Source of the DNA: JAUIAI01 sp049680625
GTDB taxonomy: Bacteria; Pseudomonadota; Gammaproteobacteria; Burkholderiales; Burkholderiaceae_E
DNA length: 32,152 nt
Assembly (NCBI GenBank): GCA_049680625.1
Contig: JBAUID010000203.1
Location: 1 to 32,152, forward strand
Direction of reading: 5' to 3'
How positions within the stretch are numbered: the first letter of the stretch is position 1; every line of letters starts with the position of its first letter. The notes under the pieces were generated by a model, which was not told the DNA's origin, searched no databases, and worked only from the letters and a program-made list of their open reading frames with translations. Shown here piece after piece: positions 6,082 through 14,046 of this stretch. A program made the position numbers and the translations under genes.

Positions 6082-8447
6082 TGTCTGTTATTTCTGACAC
6101 GTCTGATATTGCTGCGAAGTCAGAACAATCGTCAGTCGAATCTGCAGGCGCGGTTGGTGCCGATTTGCCGCGTCTTGAAGTGCGCGAAAAAGTGACTGGC
6201 GCCGCCCAGTATATTGCCGATATGAGTTTGCCGGGCATGTTGCATGCCGCCATTGTGCAAAGTTCGGTCGCCCATGCACGCATCACCGGTTACGACGTGT
6301 CTGACGCACTGAAGCTGCCGGGTGTTGTTGCCGTGTTAACCGGCGACGACTTTCCGGACGGCCGCATGGGCGCATTTATTAAAGATGAGCATGCGATTGC
6401 CAAGGGTAAGGTACGTTATCTCGGCGAGCCGGTTGCCGTGGTTGCAGCACAAAGCGAAGAAATTGCCAGGGATGCGGCCCGCCTTGTGCGGGTTGATTAC
6501 GAGGAGCTGCCAGCTGTATTGACGCCACAAGCTGGCATTGAACCCGGCGCTGCCATCGTTCATGAAGAACTCGATTCCTACATCAAGGTGTTTCCCGCTA
6601 TCACTGATGGCAATGTCGCTTCTTATACTGACTTCAGTGAAGGCGATTGTGATGCCGGCTTTGCCCGGGCTGACATCGTGGTTGAGGACACCTACACCAC
6701 GGCGGCCCAGGCACACCTGGCGATTGAACCGTGTGGCGCGCTGGCGCAGATCGATGCCCAGGGGCGGGTGACTTTATGGTCGGCTAATCAGTCGGTGTTT
6801 CGGGTGCAGGCCAATGTTTGCGAATGCCTGAAGATGCCGATGAGTCAGTTGCGGTGCATGACGCCGCGGGTTGGCGGCGGTTTTGGCAACAAGATGGAAC
6901 CGCATATTCAACCGCTGGTGGTTCGCCTGACGCAGGTGACCGGCCGCCCGGTCAAATTGATATTGAACCGCGAAGAAGATTTCGAATGTGTCCGGGCCCG
7001 GCATCCGTTTCAAGTGCGTTGCAAAACCGGTGCCATGAATGATGGCACCCTGGTGGCGCGCGAAGTTGAAGTGTTGCTCGACTGCGGTGCCTTTGGCGAC
7101 GACAGTCCGGGCGTATTGGGCTACAGCCTGCTGATGGCGCGTGGCCCATACGATATTCCCAATGCCAGGTGTCACGGGCGTTTGGTCTACACGAATAAAC
7201 TGCGCTTTGGCGCGTTTCGCGGGTTTGGCAATCCGCAGGTGTCGTTTGCGGGTGAATCACAACTAGACCAGATCGCCGCCAGGCTGGGTATGGACCCACT
7301 CGAATTGCGCCGCAAGAACTTATTGAAACCGGGTAGTCCGTGGTTTGCCGGTGGTGCCGTGAAATCCAACGGGCTTGCCGAGTGTATCGACAAGGCCGCG
7401 GCGGCGGCCGACTGGGCCGGGCGCAAGAACCGACCACCGGTTGCCGGCAAGCGGCGCGGTACCGGGGTTGCTCTGGGTGCTCATATCTCGGGCTTACTGG
7501 CCACTGGTGCAATTGTCCGTGTGCTTGAGGACGGATCTGTCATTCTGAATACCGGCGCGGTTGATATTGGTCAGGGGTCAGACACTGTGTTGGTTCAGAT
7601 GTGCGCTGAAGCCTTGCAGGTGCCGGTGTCGTCGGTCAGCCTGGCCAGCCCCGATACGGATGGCTCACCCTATAACTGGGGTACTACCGCCAGCCGGGTT
7701 ACTTATACAACGGGTCGTGCCGTGGTTGGCGCAGCAGCCGAAGTGGAAACCCAGCTTAAAGAGCAGGCAGCGGCGATGCTCGAATGTGATATTCAAGATC
7801 TGTCTCTTCGCCCGGGTGGCCAGGTTGGTATCGACGGTACCGATAAAGTGGTGAGTTTTAATGAGATCTCTTTGCGGGCACACTGGGCTGCGGGCGGGCC
7901 CATTGTGGGCCACCATACCTGGGTTTATGATGGGCCGACGGTCGACCCGAAACGCGCGGTTGCCAAAGGGGTGCCGTTTCCGCAGGTTGGCGTTTTCAGT
8001 TTTGGCTGCGTAATTGTCGATGTATTGGTTGATGAAGCAACCGGAAAAGTTGAAGTGGATGAATGCTGGTCAGCGATTGACGTGGGCCGGGCAATAAACC
8101 CGGGTGCTGTCGTCGGCCAGATCGAAGGGGGTTTTGTCCAGGGCATGGGTTTTGCCTTGTCGGAAGAAATGGTCTGGGATGGTGCCCGCCTGGCCAACCC
8201 GACATTGCTGGACTACAAAGTGCCGACCACCCTCGATACGCCGTATCGAATGCATTCGATAATTGTTGAAGCGCAAGAACCCGACGGGCCATTCGGCGCC
8301 AAAGGTGTTGGCGAGATTGGCCTGGTGCCGGTGCCGGCGGCAATTGCCAATGGCATTACGGCGGCCATTGGCGCCCGGCTGATGTCTTTGCCGCTGACGC
8401 CCGAGAAAGTCCTGACAAAAATAATTGAGGCGAGTGATGAAACCTGA
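6081..8447 (+). CDS. Molybdenum hydroxylase large (molybdopterin) subunit, xanthine oxidase family
   Basis: The 788-residue catalytic subunit binds molybdenum cofactor and inserts a water-derived hydroxyl next to ring nitrogen in typical family substrates. Visible signatures are VTGAAQYIAD near the N-terminus, GGGFGNKMEPH (residues 265-275), FGAFRGFGNPQ (376-386), NTGAVDIGQGSDTVL and the C-terminal FGAKGVGEIGLVPVPAA, whose Glu (about 745) corresponds to the catalytic base. The CO dehydrogenase active-site loop with its cysteine (AYxCSFR) is replaced by GAFRGFG, so this is not a CO dehydrogenase. About 30 polar residues precede the first conserved block. Electron acceptor and exact substrate cannot be read from sequence. 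The context with a NicX-type dioxygenase points to an N-heteroaromatic compound. No XdhC/CoxDEF-type maturation gene is in the window. Confidence 0.9.
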   Translation: MSVISDTSDIAAKSEQSSVESAGAVGADLPRLEVREKVTGAAQYIADMSLPGMLHAAIVQSSVAHARITGYDVSDALKLPGVVAVLTGDDFPDGRMGAFIKDEHAIAKGKVRYLGEPVAVVAAQSEEIARDAARLVRVDYEELPAVLTPQAGIEPGAAIVHEELDSYIKVFPAITDGNVASYTDFSEGDCDAGFARADIVVEDTYTTAAQAHLAIEPCGALAQIDAQGRVTLWSANQSVFRVQANVCECLKMPMSQLRCMTPRVGGGFGNKMEPHIQPLVVRLTQVTGRPVKLILNREEDFECVRARHPFQVRCKTGAMNDGTLVAREVEVLLDCGAFGDDSPGVLGYSLLMARGPYDIPNARCHGRLVYTNKLRFGAFRGFGNPQVSFAGESQLDQIAARLGMDPLELRRKNLLKPGSPWFAGGAVKSNGLAECIDKAAAAADWAGRKNRPPVAGKRRGTGVALGAHISGLLATGAIVRVLEDGSVILNTGAVDIGQGSDTVLVQMCAEALQVPVSSVSLASPDTDGSPYNWGTTASRVTYTTGRAVVGAAAEVETQLKEQAAAMLECDIQDLSLRPGGQVGIDGTDKVVSFNEISLRAHWAAGGPIVGHHTWVYDGPTVDPKRAVAKGVPFPQVGVFSFGCVIVDVLVDEATGKVEVDECWSAIDVGRAINPGAVVGQIEGGFVQGMGFALSEEMVWDGARLANPTLLDYKVPTTLDTPYRMHSIIVEAQEPDGPFGAKGVGEIGLVPVPAAIANGITAAIGARLMSLPLTPEKVLTKIIEASDET

Positions 8448-9264
8448 AGATTATCCGGCGCAAGAGCCGTTTTCAGAAATGGGTGCTCGTCAGCATGCAA
8501 AGGTGATGGCCCTGGTTGACGGCATTGCGGCAACCGACGTCATGGTTGGTAGCGACCCGTATCAGTCAGTGGCGGTGTACCGTGCGAATCAGCCGCGTGG
8601 CAACGTCTTGTGCGTCATGCATGGTGGTGGCTGGACCAATGGTTATAAAGAGTGGATGGCCTACATGGCACCGGCGGTTACGAGCCGGGGCATCACGATG
8701 GTGAGCATTGGCTATCGCCTGGCGCCACGGCATATTCACCCGGCCGGCATGAACGATTGTATGGATGCCGTGGCCTGGGTGTATCGCAATATCGCCGACT
8801 ACGGCGGCGACCCGAATCGAATTTTTATTTCGGGGCACTCGGCTGGCGGTCACTTTGCCGCCATGCTGGCGTTGCTGACCGACTGGCAGGCGCCGCGTTC
8901 CTTGCCGGCGAACGTGATTCGCGGCGCGTTGCCGATATCTGGCACCTTCTTGTTCGGCCCGGAGTCCGGTTTTTCGATGCGGCCGCGCTTCCTGGGTGAT
9001 GAAGCCCTGGGTAATGAGGCGCTGGCTTCGCCAATGAATCATTTGCGCGCAGAGGCACCACCGTTCATGGTGGCCTGGGGCGAAAAAGATTTCCCGCACC
9101 TGGTTCGGCAAAGTGAGCGGTTTGCGCACGATAGCAGTGCCTTGGGAAATGCAGTCGAGACCATTGTGCTCGCGCAATGTGATCACCTGGGCGCCGGCTT
9201 TGCCGCTGGCGATGTTGACGGCGCCTGGATCGAGGCAGCAGACAAATTCATGAACAAGCATTAA
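8437..9264 (+). CDS. Alpha/beta hydrolase, kynurenine formamidase / BD-FAE-like
   Basis: A 275-residue hydrolase of the HGGGW group. The oxyanion motif HGGGW is at residues 62-66, the nucleophile elbow GHSAGGH places Ser135, the acid is likely the Asp in WGEKDFPH, and the base is in CDHLGAG. Arylformamidases and related esterases share this layout and split formamides or small esters, so a deformylation after ring cleavage would fit. That is inference; N-formylmaleamate deformylases I know of belong to a different alpha/beta hydrolase branch. The ATG at 8437 overlaps the Mo subunit stop by 11 bases and has GAGG six bases upstream. An upstream TTG at 8425 is less likely. The last codons lie in a 14-bp tandem duplication. 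Confidence 0.8.
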   Translation: MKPEDYPAQEPFSEMGARQHAKVMALVDGIAATDVMVGSDPYQSVAVYRANQPRGNVLCVMHGGGWTNGYKEWMAYMAPAVTSRGITMVSIGYRLAPRHIHPAGMNDCMDAVAWVYRNIADYGGDPNRIFISGHSAGGHFAAMLALLTDWQAPRSLPANVIRGALPISGTFLFGPESGFSMRPRFLGDEALGNEALASPMNHLRAEAPPFMVAWGEKDFPHLVRQSERFAHDSSALGNAVETIVLAQCDHLGAGFAAGDVDGAWIEAADKFMNKH

Positions 9265-9277
9265 TGAACGAGCACTA
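9250..9277 (+). repeat. 14-bp tandem duplication over the hydrolase stop codon
   Basis: ATGAACAAGCATTA (9250-9263) is followed directly by ATGAACGAGCACTA (9264-9277), 12 of 14 identical. The first copy encodes the last residues (MNKH) and most of the stop codon; the second would encode MNEH and a stop in another frame. Confidence 0.8.
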
Positions 9278-9327
9278 ACGCACCGGCTCGGGTTGTCGCC
9301 GGCGCCAACAACACAGGGAGAGTCACC

Positions 9328-10509
9328 ATGTTGAAACGCAAAACCATAAAGAGTTTATTCACCGGCTTAAGCCTCGTGGCGGCCGTCACGGTTACCACCT
9401 GGGCCCATGCGGCTGATCCGGTGAAGATTGGTTACTCAATCGCCAAAACCGGGTTGTTCTCGAAAGCGGCGCCGTCGCAAATAAACGCCTATGAATTGTG
9501 GGCTGAACAAATGAATGCGGCCGGCGGCCTGGATGTTGCCGGTACCCGCCGACCCATTGAACTGGTCTGGTATGACGATGAATCCAACCCGGCAAAATCA
9601 GCGCAGATCTACGAGAAACTGATTGGTGACGACAAGGTTGATTTGTTGCTGGCACCCTGGGGTACACCGCACCACCTGAACGTCGCCGGTGTGCTCGAGC
9701 GTCACGGCTTCCCGATGGTGGGTAACACGGCTTCCTCGGTTGCTATTCGCGAGCTGAAGCCTGGCAACATCTGGTTTCCGACGTCGGCGGTGCCAGACCG
9801 CATCGGCGCTGAATTACCCAGAATGCTGAGCGAGGCCGGGGTCAAGTCGGTGGCTATCATTGCCAACGTGTTGCCCTTTAGTAAAGAGAATCTCGACTTT
9901 CTTGTGCCAGCGTTAAAAAAGGCCGGCATCGAAATCAAACTGAACGAGAGCTATCCACCCGATATTAAAGACATGACCCCACTGCTCACCCAGATGAAGG
10001 CGGCCAACCCGGATGCGGTCATTGCGCTGACTTACCCGTCTGATGCATTCCTGTACACCGGTCAGGCTAAAGAGCTGGGCATTAATGCGCCCTACCAGTT
10101 TTTGCTGATTGGCCCGACCATCGCAGCATACAAAGGGGCTTTCGGGCCGGTTGCCGACGGCATTATCACCCTGGGTCACTGGTCAGAGCAGCAGGCGAAG
10201 TGGCCGCGAGCCAGGCCTTTCTTTGATGCCTACGTAAAAAAGTTCAAAGAAGAGCCGGACTACCTGGACACCGCATTGGCCTATATGTCCGCCGAAATTC
10301 TGACCCAGGCTGTTGCCAAAGCCGGTCTGGATCGCAACAAACTGCGTGAGGCGATTGCTTCGGGAAGTTTTGACACCATTAACGGGCCGGTGAAGTTCGA
10401 GGGCGTGTCCAACCTGGTGACGCCAACCGCTTTTCTTCAGATTCAGAAAGGCAAGATGCATTTGGTCTGGCCCAAGGAAATCGCCACGGCGGGTCTGCAG
10501 AAACGATAA
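9328..10509 (+). CDS. Liv-type ABC transporter periplasmic substrate-binding protein
   Basis: The 393-residue protein has a Sec signal peptide (TGLSLVAAVTVTTWAHA, cleavage after about residue 28) and the type I periplasmic binding fold of branched-chain amino-acid/amide/aromatic binders: VKIGYSIAKTGLFSKAA, ELVWYDDESNPAKSAQIYEK, LLLAPWGTPHHLNVAGVLER and PDAVIALTYPSDAFLYTGQA. Members bind leucine, amides, urea, benzoates and other small molecules; the ligand here is not evident, but the operon suggests the heterocycle or an analogue. GGGAGA precedes the ATG. It is separated by 63 bases from the hydrolase gene and by 72 from the permease gene, with a GC hairpin in the latter gap that could favour higher expression of the binding protein. 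Confidence 0.9.
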   Translation: MLKRKTIKSLFTGLSLVAAVTVTTWAHAADPVKIGYSIAKTGLFSKAAPSQINAYELWAEQMNAAGGLDVAGTRRPIELVWYDDESNPAKSAQIYEKLIGDDKVDLLLAPWGTPHHLNVAGVLERHGFPMVGNTASSVAIRELKPGNIWFPTSAVPDRIGAELPRMLSEAGVKSVAIIANVLPFSKENLDFLVPALKKAGIEIKLNESYPPDIKDMTPLLTQMKAANPDAVIALTYPSDAFLYTGQAKELGINAPYQFLLIGPTIAAYKGAFGPVADGIITLGHWSEQQAKWPRARPFFDAYVKKFKEEPDYLDTALAYMSAEILTQAVAKAGLDRNKLREAIASGSFDTINGPVKFEGVSNLVTPTAFLQIQKGKMHLVWPKEIATAGLQKR

Positions 10510-10523
10510 ACCTTTCCGGTGAT

Positions 10524-10546
10524 CGCGGCGTGATGTGATCGCCGCG
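10524..10546 (+). terminator. GC-rich intercistronic hairpin without T-run
   Basis: CGCGGCG (10524-10530) pairs with CGCCGCG (10540-10546) around a nine-base loop. No T-run follows, so it is at most an attenuator or an mRNA-stabilising stem behind the binding-protein gene. The same gap contains a repeated GTGATCGC (10519-10526, 10535-10542) and a repeated CGTAGTGT (10545-10552, 10559-10566). Confidence 0.45.
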
Positions 10547-10581
10547 TAGTGTCTTACCCGTAGTGTTGGCGCGTTAATCGA

Positions 10582-11469
10582 TTGGATATTCTGTTTTCAG
10601 GGCAACTGCTGTTCGCCGCACTGGTGATCGGTTCTCTGTATGCGTTGATCTCATTGGGCCTGAACCTGGTCTACGGCACGATGCGCCTGCTCAATATCGC
10701 CCACGGTGATTTTGTGATGGTGGGCGCTTATGCTGCGTTCTGGTTTTTCACCTTAACCGGTGTTTCAACCGTGGTGGCATTGCCGCTGATTGCGCTATTG
10801 ACGGCCGCTATTGGTTTGTTGTTATACAAGTTGTTGTTTCGCAATCAACTGGTCGGTGATGTAGCAGCGGCCCAGATCGAGGCGCGGTCACTATTGCTGT
10901 TTTTTGGCGTGTCAGTGGTTATCCAGAATACGGTGGCCTGGTTCTTTACCAGCTCACCGCGCGCCTATCGTCACCTGGATGATGTCTACCATCTGGGCAC
11001 GGTTGCCATGACCGGCAATCGAATTGCCACCTTGTTGGTGGCGGCCGGTTGTGTCGCTGCTGTCGCGTTCTTTCTGCGTTACTCGTTGTTTGGCCTGTCA
11101 ATCAAAGCGCTGATCCAGCATCGCGATGCGGCGCGGGTTGTCGGGATCAATGTCGATTTTGTGCAGCGAGTGAGTATTGCGTTGGGCTTTGGCCTGGCCG
11201 GTGTTGCCGGGGGGCTGATCAGCATGACCGAGCAGATCTCGCCGTTTATGGGCTTCCCGTTTACGATCGCAGCCTTTGTTGTCATTATCATGGGTGGCCT
11301 GGGTAATGCACTGGGGGGTGTTGTCGCCGGGTTTTTGCTGGCATTTGTTGAAATCTACGCAGTGGCGCTGACCTCGGCCAACGTCCGCTCAATCCTGCTG
11401 TATGGTGTTTTCGTTTTAGTGCTCGTATTGCGTCCCCAGGGAATCCTGGGCAAAGCGCGCCAGGCATGA
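10582..11469 (+). CDS. livH: Liv-type ABC transporter permease, LivH family
   Basis: A 295-residue inner-membrane permease with about eight hydrophobic segments. It shows the LivH pattern: IGSLYALISLGLNLVYG near the N-terminus, LNIAHGDFVMVGAY, AARVVGINVDFVQRVSIALG and VVIIMGGLGNALGGVVAGFL. It should pair with the LivM-type protein encoded next. The start is TTG at 10582, directly before the hydrophobic N-terminus; no clear ribosome binding site precedes it, which may make its translation weak. The end overlaps the next gene by four bases (ATGA). The symbol names the family, not a leucine specificity. Confidence 0.88.
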   Translation: MDILFSGQLLFAALVIGSLYALISLGLNLVYGTMRLLNIAHGDFVMVGAYAAFWFFTLTGVSTVVALPLIALLTAAIGLLLYKLLFRNQLVGDVAAAQIEARSLLLFFGVSVVIQNTVAWFFTSSPRAYRHLDDVYHLGTVAMTGNRIATLLVAAGCVAAVAFFLRYSLFGLSIKALIQHRDAARVVGINVDFVQRVSIALGFGLAGVAGGLISMTEQISPFMGFPFTIAAFVVIIMGGLGNALGGVVAGFLLAFVEIYAVALTSANVRSILLYGVFVLVLVLRPQGILGKARQA

Positions 11470-12398
11470 ATCGTCAATTTCTTTCTGCCGGCATTGTCTG
11501 TGCTGTTGTGAGCACGATTGGTGGCGTCGTATTGGTGTGGGCCGGGCTGAGCTTAGGCAGTTACTGGACGGTGGCGGCGCTTAACCTGGCGATGTGGATT
11601 GCACTGACCCAAAGCTGGAGCCTGTTTAGCGGGCTGACCGGTTATATCTCCCTTGGTCACGTGGTCGCCTACGGCATTGGTGCCTGCCTGGTGGCGGTTA
11701 GCTTCAAGACAATCCCGTTATGGCTGGCAGTACCGATGAGCGGGCTGGCCGCAGGCTGTTTTGCACTCATCGTGGCGATACCTGTATTGCGGGTCAGGGG
11801 GCCGTACTTTGTGATTCTGACTTTTGGTCTGGCAGAACTGGTGAAGTTCATCGTGTTGTATCTTGAATCGACTTTCGGCAAGTCGAGCCGGTTGATGTTT
11901 GGTGCACCCGCGCCGGAAACCATTTTGATCTGGATGACCGTATTGGCCGTTGTTGCGACCATGATTCATTACATCGTTGGACGGTCGCGTTTCGGGCGTG
12001 GGCTGGTCGCGATTCGAGAAGATGAAACCACGGCAGAAACGGTTGGGGTGCCGGTCGCCACCTACAAGGCGTTGGCCTTTGCGGCCTCAGCAGTGATTCC
12101 GGGTATGGTGGGCGGACTAATGGCACTGCGTTCGACCTACTTTGAAGTGTTGCAGGTATTTAACCCGGTTATTTCGTTCACGATTGTGACCATGGCGATT
12201 GTTGGCGGTAGCGGTGATGCGCGTGGTCCGATACTCGGCGCACTATTTATCGTCGCATTGTCCGAATGGCTCTGGAGTTCGGCACCGCAGCTGTATCAAA
12301 TCCTGCTGGGCTTGTCTCTAATTGCCTTTGTGTTGTTTGCACCAGATGGCATGACGGGATTGTTACGTCGCCTGCGTTTTTGGCGGGGCAATCGCTAA
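11466..12398 (+). CDS. livM: Liv-type ABC transporter permease, LivM family
   Basis: The 310-residue permease has the LivM signatures: ALTQSWSLFSGLTGYISLGH, FVILTFGLAELVKFIVL, GRGLVAIREDETTAETVGV, YKALAFAASAVIPGMVGGLM and TIVTMAIVGGSGDARGPILG. It forms the membrane channel with the LivH-type subunit. It overlaps the upstream gene by four bases and its stop overlaps the ATPase start (TAATG), so the operon is tightly coupled. No unusual features are visible. The substrate is unknown. Confidence 0.9.
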   Translation: MNRQFLSAGIVCAVVSTIGGVVLVWAGLSLGSYWTVAALNLAMWIALTQSWSLFSGLTGYISLGHVVAYGIGACLVAVSFKTIPLWLAVPMSGLAAGCFALIVAIPVLRVRGPYFVILTFGLAELVKFIVLYLESTFGKSSRLMFGAPAPETILIWMTVLAVVATMIHYIVGRSRFGRGLVAIREDETTAETVGVPVATYKALAFAASAVIPGMVGGLMALRSTYFEVLQVFNPVISFTIVTMAIVGGSGDARGPILGALFIVALSEWLWSSAPQLYQILLGLSLIAFVLFAPDGMTGLLRRLRFWRGNR

Positions 12399-13168
12399 TG
12401 CTGTCAGTTCAGTCGGTTAATAAGCAGTTTGGCGGCTTGCGTGCGCTGAACAACGTGAGCCTGGACGTTGCGGTCAATGAAATTCACGGCGTGATGGGTG
12501 CCAACGGGGCCGGCAAAACGACGCTGTTTTCGATTATTGCCGGACATCAGCGACCAGATACGGGCCGCATTGTTTTTGACGGGAAAGAAATTCAAGGGCT
12601 CAGACCGGATCAGGTTTGTCGGCGCGGCATTGCACGGAGCTTTCAGATTGTCCGACCCTTCCCAAACATGACGGTACGGGAAAATGTCGAAACCGCGGTT
12701 CAGTTCGGCCGCTTTAGTGTTGATAAAGGTGTTAACAGCGGTGTTGACAACGGGGCTGAAAACAGTAGCAAGCCAATTGCGCCTGCTGAGCGTACCGACA
12801 GCATTCTCGAAGCCACCGAACTGGCTGATCTGGCAGACAAGCCGGCACGTGTGCTGACCTTGTCCGGTCGCAAGCGCCTCGAACTGGCGCGGGCACTGGG
12901 CAGTGGTCCGCGTTTATTGCTGCTTGATGAAATTATGGCGGGGCTGACGGCATCTGAAGTTCGAAAAATGACCGAGACGATTCAGCAAGTCAGGCACGCC
13001 AACGGTCTGACTATTCTGATTATTGAGCACGTGGTTTCAGCATTGTCAGACTTGTCCGACACCATCACGGTATTGCACCATGGGGAGCGTATTGCCCAGG
13101 GGTCGCCTAAAGAAATTGCTGATGATGCGGTTGTCCAGGCGGTGTACTTTGGTGAAGAGGCGACATGA
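12398..13168 (+). CDS. livG: Liv-type ABC transporter ATP-binding protein, LivG family
   Basis: A 256-residue ATPase. Walker A is GANGAGKTT, the Q-loop region is GIARSFQIVRPFPNMTVREN (typical LivG), the signature is the variant LTLSGRKRLELARAL, and Walker B is LLLLDEIMAGL, followed by the switch histidine in IIEHVV. The IMAGL and LSGRKR variants belong to a known LivG subgroup rather than signalling decay. The ATG at 12398 overlaps the LivM stop; a much longer upstream frame only shadows LivM. A four-unit tetrapeptide repeat (SVDK-GVNS-GVDN-GAEN) interrupts the protein between the Q-loop region and the signature helix, at a surface position where other LivG proteins have a variable linker. 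Confidence 0.9.
   Translation: MLSVQSVNKQFGGLRALNNVSLDVAVNEIHGVMGANGAGKTTLFSIIAGHQRPDTGRIVFDGKEIQGLRPDQVCRRGIARSFQIVRPFPNMTVRENVETAVQFGRFSVDKGVNSGVDNGAENSSKPIAPAERTDSILEATELADLADKPARVLTLSGRKRLELARALGSGPRLLLLDEIMAGLTASEVRKMTETIQQVRHANGLTILIIEHVVSALSDLSDTITVLHHGERIAQGSPKEIADDAVVQAVYFGEEAT
12716..12763 (+). repeat. In-frame 12-bp tandem repeat inside livG
   Basis: Four 12-base units (12716, 12728, 12740 and 12752 onward) follow the pattern GGTGTTGACAAC with two or three changes between neighbours. They encode four degenerate tetrapeptides, SVDK, GVNS, GVDN and GAEN. The length stays in frame, so the ATPase remains intact. Confidence 0.8.
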
Positions 13169-13878
13169 ATGCACTGTTACGGCTGGAAGCGCTCGATGCC
13201 GGCTATGGTGAGGTGCCGGTATTGCACGGGGTGAGTCTGGAGGTGAGGCCGGGCCAGATCGTGGCGGTCATTGGTTCTAACGGGGCCGGGAAAACGACGC
13301 TGTTGAAAACCGTTGCCGGTTTGTTGTCAGCGAACGGCGGAAAAATATGGTTCGATTCAACTGATTGCACCAGGGCTGATTCGCATATTCGGGTGGCTGA
13401 CGGTCTCACCCTGGTTCCTGAAGGGCGGTTGATCTTTCCCGAGATGACCGTACAAGAGAACCTGCGGGTTGGTGCCATTAATCCGCGTGCGCGCTCGGCA
13501 CGCAACAATACGATGACCCGCGTACTCGAACTGTTTCCGCGCTTGGCCCAGCGATTGCATCAATTGGGTGGCACCTTGTCCGGGGGTGAACAGCAGATGC
13601 TGGCACTGGGGCGTGGCCTCATGGCCCAGCCGCGCTTGTTGTTGCTTGACGAGCCGACGCTTGGCCTGGCACCGGGCATTGCCCGGGAGATTTTCCAGAT
13701 CGTGCCGCGACTGGTGGCGGGCGGCGTGACTGTCCTGGTCGCTGAACAAGATGTTCGGCGAACCCTGCAAATGGCAGACTATGCGTACCTTGTTGAAAAC
13801 GGGCGTATCGGCCTGCAGGGTAGTGGGGCACAGTTATTGGAGGACCCTCAGGTGCGACGCGCTTACCTGGGCCTATGA
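13165..13878 (+). CDS. livF: Liv-type ABC transporter ATP-binding protein, LivF family
   Basis: A 237-residue ATPase of normal LivF length. Walker A is GSNGAGKTT, then LTLVPEGRLIFPEMTVQENL (the LivF Q-loop region), the signature LSGGEQQMLALGRGL, Walker B LLLLDEPTLGLAP and the switch region LVAEQDV. It would dimerise with the LivG-type protein to drive the LivHM channel. Its ATG overlaps the livG stop by four bases (ATGA). It is the last gene of the first operon. Downstream is only a weak hairpin (ATGAC/GTCAT, 13875-13889) overlapping the stop, so read-through toward the cyclase gene cannot be excluded. Confidence 0.92.
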   Translation: MNALLRLEALDAGYGEVPVLHGVSLEVRPGQIVAVIGSNGAGKTTLLKTVAGLLSANGGKIWFDSTDCTRADSHIRVADGLTLVPEGRLIFPEMTVQENLRVGAINPRARSARNNTMTRVLELFPRLAQRLHQLGGTLSGGEQQMLALGRGLMAQPRLLLLDEPTLGLAPGIAREIFQIVPRLVAGGVTVLVAEQDVRRTLQMADYAYLVENGRIGLQGSGAQLLEDPQVRRAYLGL

Positions 13879-13974
13879 CGAACAGTCATTGAAGATGTTT
13901 TCAGGTGCACAAGGCGGCTTGGCTTAGGCAAGTCCTGGCGGACACCGTAGTAAGATACGGCGGGGTCGTCAGAT

Positions 13975-13991
13975 CGTGAAGCAAGTTCACG
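13975..13991 (+). promoter_or_regulatory. Perfect palindrome upstream of the cyclase gene
   Basis: CGTGAA-GCAAG-TTCACG gives six-base arms, seven if the flanking T (13974) and A (13992) are counted, about 55 bases before the ATG at 14047. It is the most symmetric element in the 168-base gap between livF and the cyclase and could be an operator. No convincing promoter boxes were found next to it. Confidence 0.4.
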
Positions 13992-14046
13992 AATGGTCAC
14001 AGCACATCAGTGCATCCACGGATCAACTCGATAGCGCAGCAACGCG

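Noticed and set aside
4181..8447. Aerobic CO dehydrogenase (cox) operon
   Set aside because: The large subunit has GAFRGFG in place of the cysteine-containing CO dehydrogenase active-site loop, and no CoxD, CoxE or CoxF genes accompany it.
12266..12397. Longer upstream start for livG
   Set aside because: This stretch is livM read in another frame; the ATG at 12398 overlaps the livM stop and begins at the normal LivG N-terminus.
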